A stretch of DNA of 11,841 nt, from the NCBI GenBank assembly GCA_013816415.1, contig JACDEN010000035.1, positions 1 through 11,841 of the forward strand, in the 5' to 3' direction. Below are positions 1-6,330 of the stretch, in pieces. The position numbers and the translations under genes are program-made. This DNA is from Planctomycetota bacterium. Its GTDB lineage: Bacteria; Planctomycetota; UBA11346. The notes below the pieces were generated by a model. The model saw only the letters and a program-made list of their open reading frames with translations. It had not been told where the DNA came from and searched no databases. The number at the start of each line of letters is the position of its first letter. Positions within the stretch are counted from its first letter, which is position 1.

Positions 1-150
1 GGTCGAAAGGCTGCAGAGCATCGCATTCCCATCCCTGACTCTGCCAACGGGGTCTGGCTGACGGGATATCACACCTGACGGAGGCGCCGATGGCGGTGAG
101 CTCGCTCAAGCCGAAGGCAAAGCAGTGGTCGACTACGTGTCCGCCCCGGC

Positions 151-2184
151 TCAGGTGATCCGGAACGTCGCGACCTCCATCACCCCGATCGCATCTCGCG
201 ACGTGATGGTGAGATGTACACCGCTGCGCAGCGCGTTCGCCGCCGGTACCGGGACCCAGGCGCCTTCGCGATTCAATCGCTGGACCCGATTCCCCATGCC
301 CTCGCTATCGGTGGTCACGACCACCTCGGGCCACTCGTCGAGCGACAGGTTCATCACCGACACCAGCGTGCGATCCGGGTAATCCGTGCGGATCGGCAGC
401 GCGTACGCACCTCCCGAGACCATCAGCGGCAGGCGGTCGCGGCAGAGCCACGCGGACACCGCGGCGATCTGCCGCTGCCGATGCCAGTTCAGGAACCACG
501 TCGGCATGCCGCCGGCGAGATCGTAGGGGTAGACGGCCACGCGACCGCCGAGGCGGTTCTCGAACAGCACCACGCCCGGCATGCGTTCGTGCAGATCGGG
601 ATCCACGAGTCGCGAGATCGCGCGCGCTCCGGCAGAGAGCGTCAGTTCGCCGACGCGCGCCGTCAATCCGACGTGGTCGACGGTGACCATCCGGTGCGGC
701 GCACCGCCGAAGGCGGGATCGACCAACTCCTCCATCGGAGTCGCACGATCCTTGCGCACGAACGTCGACGCGAGGGCGACGCCGACGAGGTCGCCGCGCC
801 CCATCGCGATCACGGTTTCCAGCGCGGAGAGATCCAGCAGCACGCCCTTCGCGAACAGCTCGTCGAGCTGCGCGGCGTGCGCGCGCAGCTTCTGGCCTGA
901 GACCGCGACGGCGTCCGCCGTCTGCCAGCTCACGCCGACGCCCATCGCCTGCAGGATGTCGGCCCATGGTTCGCCGCCCATCGAGATGGCGGAGAAGTCC
1001 TGCCCGGCGGTGAGGTGCGTGGCGTCGCCGCCATCCTCGGCGTGCAGGATGCCGATGCCGCGTTCACGGCCGTCGGGGCGATAGGCGTCGACCAGCGCGT
1101 CGACGCGCGGGCGGATGTCCATGAGCATGCGGCCGTACTGCGGCTCCTCGGCGAGCGCGGTGCCGGTGTGGTCGTAGAAGTTCAGGCTCATCGAGGGACA
1201 GCGCAGCGGCGCCGACAGCAGCACCTGGGCGCGGGCGAAGGCCACGGATTTCGAGTAGCGCGAGAACGGCCAGTTCTCGATCTCGCTGCAGGCGAGCACG
1301 GGCGCGCGCACGCAGGCGAGCGTGGAGGACACCAGCTGGCGGGAGTCGTACAGTCCGCGTGGTGTGGCCTCCTGGTAGTTGCCCATCGCCGGCCGGATCA
1401 CCGCATGGTCGTGATGGCCGGTGATGGCGCGGATGCAGCGGTCCCAATCGCGGCGTTCGGTCGCGTGCATCGCCGGGTGGCTGCACATCAGGCCCAGGCG
1501 GCACTCGCGATTGGTCGCATACACACGCGCCGCCAGCAGCTCGAGCACCTCGGCCATGTTCCCGCCGACGTGCGAGAACCACTGCGCGCGCACCGGCGAC
1601 GGCGCTCCCGGTTTGAGGATCTCGGCGGCCAGCGTCTCGCGCGTGAAGGTGCGGCCGACCTTCTGCGAAAAGCTCGCGACGTGGCGGTCGCAATAACAGG
1701 CGTACAGGACCGGGCGGTGGCGGTGGACGCGGAAATCGTCCTCGATCCACAGCACGTCGGGCTTTATTCCGGCGTAGAGCGCGAACGAGGACAGCAGCCA
1801 TGCGCGCCAGCCAGGGCTCATCGGGCAGGCCTGCGACCGCGCGGTCACGCCGGTGATGTCGACCATCCATTCGAAATCGGGGAACACCGCGCGCAGGTCC
1901 CAACCCGCATCCCGCATGCCCTGGGTCGCCCAGGGATTGATCGACATGGCGACGCCGACCTGGGCGAGCCGCTCGCGCGACCGTTCGAGCCACGGCAGGT
2001 ACGCACGGATCTGATCGTGGGTCGGCAGGCCATGGCTGAATTCCTCGCAGTCGATCTTCCAGATCACCTCCTGGATGCCGTGAGCCGCGGCGAAGGTCGC
2101 CGTCTCCTCGATGGTTTCCGCGAATTTCCACGGGAACAGCGATCGCCTGAGCATGTAGCGGTTCTTGGCGACGGCCGTGGTCAT
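151..2184 (-). CDS. Putative glycosidase-like TIM-barrel protein, function unknown
   Basis: This reads as a soluble 677-residue protein. I chose the ATG at 2184 because GGGAG lies 5 nt upstream; an earlier in-frame ATG at 2271 would only add a low-complexity stretch. The first ~370 residues alternate strands and helices like an (alpha/beta)8 barrel. Acidic clusters sit where clan-A glycosidase catalytic residues often lie: LWIEDDFR (about 145-152, E148/D149/D150) and SEIENWPF (about 300-307, E301/E303). Residues ~375-480 resemble a small alpha/beta domain such as the beta-galactosidase trimerisation domain, and the last ~100 residues look like a beta-sandwich. The order barrel, alpha/beta, beta domain is what GH42-like enzymes show, but I cannot assign a family or substrate. 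No signal peptide or membrane segment is evident, so it is probably cytoplasmic. It is transcribed divergently from the secreted-protein gene. The reading frame is certain; the enzymatic role is inference. Confidence 0.8.
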   Translation of the reverse strand: MTTAVAKNRYMLRRSLFPWKFAETIEETATFAAAHGIQEVIWKIDCEEFSHGLPTHDQIRAYLPWLERSRERLAQVGVAMSINPWATQGMRDAGWDLRAVFPDFEWMVDITGVTARSQACPMSPGWRAWLLSSFALYAGIKPDVLWIEDDFRVHRHRPVLYACYCDRHVASFSQKVGRTFTRETLAAEILKPGAPSPVRAQWFSHVGGNMAEVLELLAARVYATNRECRLGLMCSHPAMHATERRDWDRCIRAITGHHDHAVIRPAMGNYQEATPRGLYDSRQLVSSTLACVRAPVLACSEIENWPFSRYSKSVAFARAQVLLSAPLRCPSMSLNFYDHTGTALAEEPQYGRMLMDIRPRVDALVDAYRPDGRERGIGILHAEDGGDATHLTAGQDFSAISMGGEPWADILQAMGVGVSWQTADAVAVSGQKLRAHAAQLDELFAKGVLLDLSALETVIAMGRGDLVGVALASTFVRKDRATPMEELVDPAFGGAPHRMVTVDHVGLTARVGELTLSAGARAISRLVDPDLHERMPGVVLFENRLGGRVAVYPYDLAGGMPTWFLNWHRQRQIAAVSAWLCRDRLPLMVSGGAYALPIRTDYPDRTLVSVMNLSLDEWPEVVVTTDSEGMGNRVQRLNREGAWVPVPAANALRSGVHLTITSRDAIGVMEVATFRIT

Positions 2185-2189
2185 ACGTG

Positions 2190-2194
2190 CTCCC
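2190..2194 (-). promoter_or_regulatory. Ribosome binding site of the glycosidase-like gene
   Basis: GGGAG read on the minus strand, 5 nt before the ATG at 2184. It decides between this start and the upstream in-frame ATG at 2271. Confidence 0.55.
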
Positions 2195-2218
2195 GGGGCC
2201 GGAGTCTGGGCCTGCCGT

Positions 2219-2254
2219 TTCCCAGGGAAGTCTGCGCCGGAGCGCCGATCGGCG
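2219..2254. promoter_or_regulatory. Two perfect palindromes in the divergent intergenic region
   Basis: Between the two divergent genes (2185-2324) lie TTCCCAGGGAA (2219-2229) and CGCCGATCGGCG (2243-2254), both perfect dyads whose centres are about 24-25 bp apart. They could be operator half-sites for a regulator of one or both genes. GC-rich DNA makes short palindromes fairly common, no regulator gene is adjacent, and I see no convincing -35/-10 pair in the region. Confidence 0.2.
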
Positions 2255-2314
2255 GCTGGCCCCGGCAGCAAATGGTGAAACGATGCCGGCCCCCGCGACC
2301 TTGAGCGGGCACCC

Positions 2315-2319
2315 AGGAG
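2315..2319 (+). promoter_or_regulatory. Ribosome binding site of the secreted-protein gene
   Basis: AGGAG (followed by A) with 5 nt to the ATG at 2325. It fixes the start so that the protein begins with a signal peptide; the longer open frame from 2187 has no such motif. Confidence 0.65.
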
Positions 2320-2324
2320 ATCGC

Positions 2325-3152
2325 ATGCGCCCGTTCGCCGTCATCGCCTGCATGGCAACCCTGATCGCCGTGAATGCGCAGGAAGCGCCGCCGGTGATCG
2401 ATCCGGTGCCGGCGCCGGTCCCGGTCGAGCCGACTCCGTCGCTCGAGCCGCTCGAGCCGCCCACCGCGGTGCAGCCCACGCTCGACGGTCCGCGCGAGCG
2501 CCCGCACCCCCGGCATCTCGACAGCGAAGAGGAGTTCGTGCTGCTCTACGGCCTGATCGGCGCGGGCACCGAGAAGCGTTTCGATGGCGTGCTGATCGGC
2601 CGCCGCGACGAAGGAGAACTGATCGATGGCGAGGCCGGGCTCCAGTGCCGACGCGATGATCATGAAGGCACGCAGTTGACCGTGCGCGCGGTCTCGGTAT
2701 CGGTCGGCACCGATCGCATCAGCCCCCGCGAGGGCTGCTTCGAGGCCGATGGGTCCTATGCCGAGCAGCGCTGGCGCGGTCATTTTCCTCTGTACCGCGT
2801 GGAAGTCGGCGCCGGTTACAGCCGCGATCGCAAGCTGCTCCTCGCAGGTGACGTGGTCGCGGGACTGCTGCATCTCGGCATCGCCCGCGACGACATCGTC
2901 CGCACCTACCGCATCGGCGGCTGCCTGCTCGGGCGTCCGGAAATGTCCGCGTTCCGCTTGACCATCGACCGTGTCATCGGCTACGTCGATGGGCAGCGCT
3001 ACCTGGCCACCGAAGCCCGGCTGCGCATCCCGTGGCGCCTCAACCGCACGCTCTTCCTCTACGGCGAGGGCGCGCACCTGCGACACGGACTCGACGGCAG
3101 CGGCACCACGACCGCGTGGGAAGGATGGTTCGGGGTGGGGGTGGTTTGGTAG
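2325..3152 (+). CDS. Secreted proline-rich protein, probably outer-membrane beta-barrel
   Basis: The protein has 275 residues from the ATG preceded by AGGAG. Residues 1-18 form a short signal peptide (MRPF then a hydrophobic core) with an AxA-like site, VNA, before Q19. Residues ~20-52 are a proline/glutamate linker rich in PVP and EP, often found between the membrane or cell wall and a folded domain. From ~70 on the chain alternates polar and hydrophobic residues in short stretches (FVLLYGLIGAG, LTVRAVSVSVG, TLFLYGEGAHL), and it ends WFGVGVVW with a terminal aromatic, the signature recognised by the BAM machinery in outer-membrane barrels. Four cysteines (C108, C138, C200 and signal C9) are present; C108/C138 could form a disulphide. 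I do not recognise a named family, so the barrel assignment is inference. A heptamer inverted repeat starts 4 nt after its stop. Confidence 0.75.
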   Translation: MRPFAVIACMATLIAVNAQEAPPVIDPVPAPVPVEPTPSLEPLEPPTAVQPTLDGPRERPHPRHLDSEEEFVLLYGLIGAGTEKRFDGVLIGRRDEGELIDGEAGLQCRRDDHEGTQLTVRAVSVSVGTDRISPREGCFEADGSYAEQRWRGHFPLYRVEVGAGYSRDRKLLLAGDVVAGLLHLGIARDDIVRTYRIGGCLLGRPEMSAFRLTIDRVIGYVDGQRYLATEARLRIPWRLNRTLFLYGEGAHLRHGLDGSGTTTAWEGWFGVGVVW

Positions 3153-3156
3153 GAGC

Positions 3157-3270
3157 GTTCTGGCTTCTAAGTTCTGGGTTCTGGGTTCTGGGTTCTGGGT
3201 CGACGACAACTTCAAGCAGACCCGCACCAGTGCTCGATGGCCACAGAACTCAGAACGTAGGACCCAGAAC
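3157..3270 (+). repeat. Inverted heptamer tandem-repeat element A
   Basis: Four nt after the secreted-protein stop begin six consecutive heptamers: GTTCTGG, the degenerate CTTCTAA, then four perfect GTTCTGG (3171-3198). After a 44-nt unique spacer (3199-3242) come ACAGAAC, TCAGAAC, GTAGGAC and CCAGAAC (3243-3270), complementary to the left word with a few changes. The RNA could form a stem of about 28 bp, with G-U pairs in the second and third units. There is no T-run after it, so it is not a classical intrinsic terminator. It separates two genes on the same strand, leaving 60 bp for the purT promoter. Confidence 0.9.
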
Positions 3271-3285
3271 CTCACTATCCCCACC

Positions 3286-3312
3286 TTGTCTGACCTGACG
3301 CGGGACTAGCGT
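3286..3312 (+). promoter_or_regulatory. Possible purT promoter
   Basis: TTGTCT (3286-3291), a 15-nt spacer and TAGCGT (3307-3312) precede the purT ribosome site AGGAG (3321-3325). The spacer is short and the -10 match is partial, so this is weak. It lies just downstream of repeat element A, consistent with purT having its own promoter. Confidence 0.25.
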
Positions 3313-3330
3313 CTTCCCCCAGGAGCCACC

Positions 3331-4560
3331 ATGCCCCCGATCGGCACGCCCTTGTCCCCGTCCGCCACCCGCGTGCTGATGCTGGGCTCGGGTGAATTGG
3401 GGAAGGAAGTCGTCATCGAGCTGCAGCGCCTCGGCTGCGAGGTGATCGCCTGCGATCGCTACGCGAACGCGCCGGCGATGCAGGTCGCGCACCGCAGCCA
3501 CGTCTTCTCGATGCTCGACGGCGCGGCGCTGCGGCGGACGGTCGAGATGGAAAAACCGCACCTGATCGTTCCCGAAATCGAGGCGATCGCCACCGATGTG
3601 CTGGCGCAGCTCGAATCGGAAGGATGGCATGTGGTGCCATCGGCGCGCGCGGCGCGTCTGACCATGAACCGCGAAGGCATCCGCCGGCTGACCGCCGAGG
3701 AACTGCGGCTGCCGACCTCGCCCTACCGCTTCGTCGCCACGCCTGAGGAATTCCGCGCCGCTGCGGACGCGCTGGGTTGGCCGTGCGTGATCAAGCCGCT
3801 GATGTCCTCGAGCGGCAAGGGCCAGAGCGTCGTGCGCTCGACCGCCGATCTCGCCAAGGCCTGGAGCTATTCACAGGAGGGGAGCCGGGCCGGCGCCGGG
3901 CGCTGCATCGTCGAGGGCTTCGTCCACTTCGATTATGAAATCACCGTGCTGACGGTGTCGGCGGTGAACGGCATCCAATGCTGTCCGCCGATCGGCCACA
4001 TCCAGATCGACGGCGACTACCGCGAATCCTGGCAGCCGATCGCGATGTCGGACGCGGCGTGGGCGGAATCGCAGCGCATCGCCACCACCGTGGTGCAGAG
4101 CCTGGGCGGACACGGCCTCTTCGGCGTCGAACTGTTCGTCGTGGTCGGCAGGGACGGCCGGCCCGACCAGGTGATATTCAGCGAGGTCAGTCCGCGTCCG
4201 CACGACACCGGACTGGTGACGCTCGGCAGCCAGCAGTCGAGCGAGTTCGCGCTGCACGCGCGCGCCATCCTCGGGCTGCCGGTGCCGCCGGTGCGCCTGG
4301 TGCGCGCGGCCGCGAGCGTCGCGATCCTGGGCGAAGGCGATGGGGTGCCCGTGTTCCATGGCCTCGAGACCGCGCTGGCGATTCCGGAGAGTCAGGTGCG
4401 TCTGTTCGGAAAGCCGGTGTGCAGCGGCAGACGCCGGCTGGCGGTCGCCGTCGCGGCGGCGGACACCGTCGAAGAGGCCCGGGTTCGGGCGGCAGCGGTG
4501 GCGAAAGCCGTCCGGGTCGAGCTCACAACGACACTGGGCATAAAGGGCGCATTGGCATAA
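3331..4560 (+). CDS. purT: Formate-dependent phosphoribosylglycinamide formyltransferase (PurT)
   Basis: PurT converts glycinamide ribonucleotide, formate and ATP to formyl-GAR, the third step of de novo purine synthesis, without needing formyl-tetrahydrofolate. The 409-residue product has the ATP-grasp layout and motifs of the family: SGELGKE near residues 20-26, PEIEAIATD (81-89), TMNREGIRRL (111-120), the glycine-rich ATP loop SSSGKGQ (159-165), DGDYRESWQP (227-236), FGVELFV (264-270) and the metal/ATP site SEVSPRPHDTG (284-294). It closely follows the E. coli protein (about 392 residues); the extra residues are a short insertion around VVGRDGRPDQ (271-280) and a slightly longer C-terminus. 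AGGAG lies 5 nt before the ATG. The gene stands alone between repeat element A and the transposase-domain gene, and its stop is 18 bp from the convergent stop. Nothing looks broken. Confidence 0.97.
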   Translation: MPPIGTPLSPSATRVLMLGSGELGKEVVIELQRLGCEVIACDRYANAPAMQVAHRSHVFSMLDGAALRRTVEMEKPHLIVPEIEAIATDVLAQLESEGWHVVPSARAARLTMNREGIRRLTAEELRLPTSPYRFVATPEEFRAAADALGWPCVIKPLMSSSGKGQSVVRSTADLAKAWSYSQEGSRAGAGRCIVEGFVHFDYEITVLTVSAVNGIQCCPPIGHIQIDGDYRESWQPIAMSDAAWAESQRIATTVVQSLGGHGLFGVELFVVVGRDGRPDQVIFSEVSPRPHDTGLVTLGSQQSSEFALHARAILGLPVPPVRLVRAAASVAILGEGDGVPVFHGLETALAIPESQVRLFGKPVCSGRRRLAVAVAAADTVEEARVRAAAVAKAVRVELTTTLGIKGALA

Positions 4561-4578
4561 GCTACTGGCCTGCAGCGG

Positions 4579-5061
4579 TCACATGGTCAGCGAGGTCTGC
4601 CCGCCCCATTCCTCGAGCAGCGACCGGTTGACGGAAAAATGCGGATTCGCGAGCAGCCGCCCGCGCGAACGTGCGCACAGGCGGGCGAGGAATTCCGCGA
4701 CCGCGCCGCAATCGTGGAGGCGGCGCCGGTTGCGCCGGAACGCCTCGCGCGACCACACGTGGTCGCCGAGTTCGAGCCCGACGAACCAGCGGAACAGCAG
4801 ATTGTACTCCAATGACTCCAGCAGCTGACGCTCGCTCGGCACGGCGTAGAACGCCCACACCACCAGCGCGCGCAGCACCTGCTCGGCCGGGATCGCCATG
4901 CGGCCCTTGCGGTCGTAGGCCTGATCGATGCGCGGACGCAGTTCGGCGAGCACCGCGGCAGCGGCCGAACGCAGGGTGCGGATCGGATGCTTCGCCGGCA
5001 CGCGTTCCTCGATGGTGACGAAGTTGAAAAGCAGGGTCTGGGAGGCGTCGGAACCGCGCAT
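4579..5061 (-). CDS. Stand-alone N-terminal (DUF772) domain of an IS5-type transposase
   Basis: The 160-residue product matches only the N-terminal part of IS5/IS1182-like transposases: MRGSD start, LFNFVTIEERVP (11-22), HPIR, the DUF772 core IPAEQVLRALVVWAFY (57-72), SERQLLE, and EYNLLFRWFVGLELGD (85-100) followed by VWSREAFRRNRRRL. In full-length relatives the next block, FSVDGTLIEAW, carries the first DDE aspartate and about 150-200 residues follow. Here that block is FSVNRSLLEEW (142-152), with Asn at the aspartate position, and the protein stops at 160. No remaining catalytic domain exists downstream, because purT ends 18 bp away. It therefore cannot transpose. It is either a remnant or a retained nucleic-acid-binding protein; the uninterrupted frame and near-complete N-terminal conservation fit the latter. 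No Shine-Dalgarno motif is seen; TTAACA lies 7 nt before ATG. Confidence 0.8.
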   Translation of the reverse strand: MRGSDASQTLLFNFVTIEERVPAKHPIRTLRSAAAAVLAELRPRIDQAYDRKGRMAIPAEQVLRALVVWAFYAVPSERQLLESLEYNLLFRWFVGLELGDHVWSREAFRRNRRRLHDCGAVAEFLARLCARSRGRLLANPHFSVNRSLLEEWGGQTSLTM

Positions 5062-5068
5062 GCGCCCG

Positions 5069-5074
5069 TGTTAA
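5069..5074 (-). promoter_or_regulatory. -10-like hexamer directly upstream of the transposase-domain gene
   Basis: TTAACA on the minus strand ends 7 nt before the ATG at 5061, and no ribosome site is present. A start of transcription at or next to ATG would give a leaderless mRNA. No good -35 box is visible at 16-18 nt spacing. Confidence 0.25.
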
Positions 5075-5104
5075 CGGCACGTCAAGACGGCGCCAGCGGC
5101 ACGT
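5075..5104. repeat. Direct repeat CGGCACGT upstream of the transposase-domain gene
   Basis: CGGCACGT occurs at 5075-5082 and again at 5097-5104, 22 bp apart start to start, about two helical turns. The pair lies just upstream of the start at 5061, the geometry of an operator for a dimeric regulator. The second copy is also part of the tRNA-like fold at 5096-5148. Confidence 0.3.
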
Positions 5105-5148
5105 GGTGGGATTGAACCTCCGACATCTGACGTCCGGGTCGGTGCCGC
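5096..5148 (-). other. tRNA-like remnant
   Basis: On the minus strand a perfect 7-bp outer stem (GCGGCAC at 5148-5142 with GTGCCGC at 5102-5096) encloses 39 nt. Inside is a T-arm look-alike, GGAGG-TTCAATC-CCACC (5121-5105), with the canonical T-loop pattern TTCRANY and the G53-C61 closing pair, plus a small GAC/GTC stem with the 7-nt loop GTCAGAT (U at position 33, then CAG, then A). There is no D-arm or variable loop, and the arms overlap, so this is not a working tRNA. It may be the scar of a tRNA gene or of an integration site. Confidence 0.35.
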
Positions 5149-5204
5149 GAAAGCCTCGGGCGAATGCCTGCGTTGCGCCTCGCTCAGCAATGAGGTGCGC
5201 GCCG

Positions 5205-5228
5205 CTAAGGCTAAAGCCAAAGCCAAAG
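5205..5228 (-). repeat. Single-armed hexamer repeat element D
   Basis: Four hexamers, CTAAGG, CTAAAG, CCAAAG, CCAAAG on the plus strand, read as TTTGGC/TTTAGC words on the minus strand. They begin 11 nt after the reductase stop in that gene's sense direction. The words are the same as in element C at 9275-9484, but I find no complementary second arm within the next 140 nt. Confidence 0.75.
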
Positions 5229-5239
5229 CCCAGGCGACC

Positions 5240-6217
5240 TCACGCGCAGGCGGCGTCGATATCCGTGAGGTCAGCGGGGCTGAATGGCGGACTGTCCAGG
5301 CATCGCACATTGGTGCGCACCTGTTCGGGCGAGCTGGCGCCAATCAGAACCGAGGTCACGCGCGGATCCTTGAGCAGCCAGGCCAGCGACATCTCGGCGA
5401 GGCTCTGGCCGCGGCGTTTGGCGATGACGTCGAGTCTGCGCGCCTTGTCGAGCCGGTCGGGGGTGAGCGTCGAGCGCAGCCAGCTGCCGCCCTCCTGCGC
5501 CGCACGGCTGTCGGTCGGGATGCCGGCGAGGTAGCGGTCGGTGAGCAGGCCTTGCGCGAGGGGACAGAAGGCGATGACGCCGACGCCGGCGCGCTCGGCC
5601 GTCGGCAGCACCTCGCGCTCGGCCTCGCGCGCGAGCAAATGGTAGTACGGTTGGTGGATGGTGATCGGCGCCCACGAGCGAGCGCGCACGATGTCGACGG
5701 CGTTGCTGAAATGCGGATCGGGGTAGCTCGAGATCCCGGCGTACAGCGCCTTGCCCTGGCGCACCAGCGTCTCGAGCGCGCCGAGCGTTTCCTCGAGCGG
5801 GGTGTCGGGATCGAAGCGGTGCGAATAGAAGATGTCGACGTGGTCCACGCGCAGGCGCTTCAGGCTCGCCTCGCAGCTTTCGATCAGGTACTTGCGGCTC
5901 CCCCATTCGCCATACGGGCCGGGCCACATGCGGTAGCCCGCCTTCGAGCTGATCACCAGCTCTTCGCGCGGCAGCTCTGGGATGAGCCTCCCGAACAGGG
6001 CTTCGCTCGCGCCGGCGGGCGTGCCGTAGTTGTTCGCGAAGTCGAAGTGCGTGATGCCGAGATCGAACGCGGTGTACACGATGCGCTTCGAGTGCTCATC
6101 GTCGCGGTATCCGCCGATCGCCTGCCAGCCGCCGAGGCTGACCGCGGGCAGCATCAGGCCGGAGCGCCCGCATCGTCGGTATCTCATGCGTTCGTAGCGG
6201 TCGGCGGCGAAGGCCAT
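5240..6217 (-). CDS. Aldo/keto reductase, YghZ/Gpr type
   Basis: An NADPH-dependent aldehyde reductase of the AKR14 (YghZ/Gpr) group, cytosolic. E. coli Gpr reduces L-glyceraldehyde 3-phosphate and detoxifies methylglyoxal. The 325 residues follow E. coli YghZ almost throughout: YRRCGRSGLMLPAVSLGGW, GITHFDFANNYGTP (D59 and catalytic Y64), ISSKAGYRMWPGPYG (K92), DIFYSHRFD (H133), GKALYAGISSY, IAFCPLAQGLLTDRYL, and the coenzyme-phosphate site SVLIGASSPEQV (289-300). The full catalytic tetrad Asp/Tyr/Lys/His is present. I place the start at the ATG at 6217, which has GAGGAA 5 nt upstream and aligns with YghZ; an in-frame ATG at 6238 has no ribosome site. It is divergent from the first ankyrin gene with 113 bp between them. 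The exact substrate is inferred from family resemblance. Confidence 0.95.
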   Translation of the reverse strand: MAFAADRYERMRYRRCGRSGLMLPAVSLGGWQAIGGYRDDEHSKRIVYTAFDLGITHFDFANNYGTPAGASEALFGRLIPELPREELVISSKAGYRMWPGPYGEWGSRKYLIESCEASLKRLRVDHVDIFYSHRFDPDTPLEETLGALETLVRQGKALYAGISSYPDPHFSNAVDIVRARSWAPITIHQPYYHLLAREAEREVLPTAERAGVGVIAFCPLAQGLLTDRYLAGIPTDSRAAQEGGSWLRSTLTPDRLDKARRLDVIAKRRGQSLAEMSLAWLLKDPRVTSVLIGASSPEQVRTNVRCLDSPPFSPADLTDIDAACA

Positions 6218-6222
6218 GGTTG

Positions 6223-6228
6223 TTCCTC
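6223..6228 (-). promoter_or_regulatory. Ribosome binding site of the aldo/keto reductase
   Basis: GAGGAA on the minus strand, 5 nt before the ATG at 6217. It supports this start over the in-frame ATG at 6238. Confidence 0.6.
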
Positions 6229-6295
6229 GACGGACCATCAGCGGGACACGGCCGGGAATTCAACCGGAAATCGCGCGTTTCCACTCTGTGCGGCT

Positions 6296-6324
6296 TTGAC
6301 CCCGGCCACCCGCCCGGGTAGGGT
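6296..6324 (+). promoter_or_regulatory. Putative promoter of ankyrin gene 1
   Basis: TTGACC (6296-6301), 17-nt spacer, TAGGGT (6319-6324), with ATG 6 nt later, so the transcript would start at or very near the start codon. The TAGGG could instead act as a weak ribosome site (7 nt to ATG). The second ankyrin gene has a similar arrangement at 7991-8018. Confidence 0.4.
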
Positions 6325-6330
6325 GCCGAT

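Noticed and set aside
1..78. Open plus-strand frame running in from the left edge to TGA at 76-78 (ending VWLTGYHT)
   Set aside because: Only 25 codons are visible with no recognisable motif; it could be the end of a convergent gene but nothing supports it.
90..158. 22-codon ORF (MAVSSLKPKAKQW...) with GGAGG 5 nt upstream
   Set aside because: The ribosome site is good, but the ORF is tiny, overlaps the end of the minus-strand gene and has no features; probably chance.
1015..2304. A 429-codon open frame on the plus strand opposite the glycosidase-like gene, and a 471-codon frame in another minus frame
   Set aside because: Arg/Ala/Gly/His-rich composition without domains or ribosome site; typical antisense shadows in GC-rich DNA. 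The minus-strand frame 151-2184 has protein-like composition and a Shine-Dalgarno motif.
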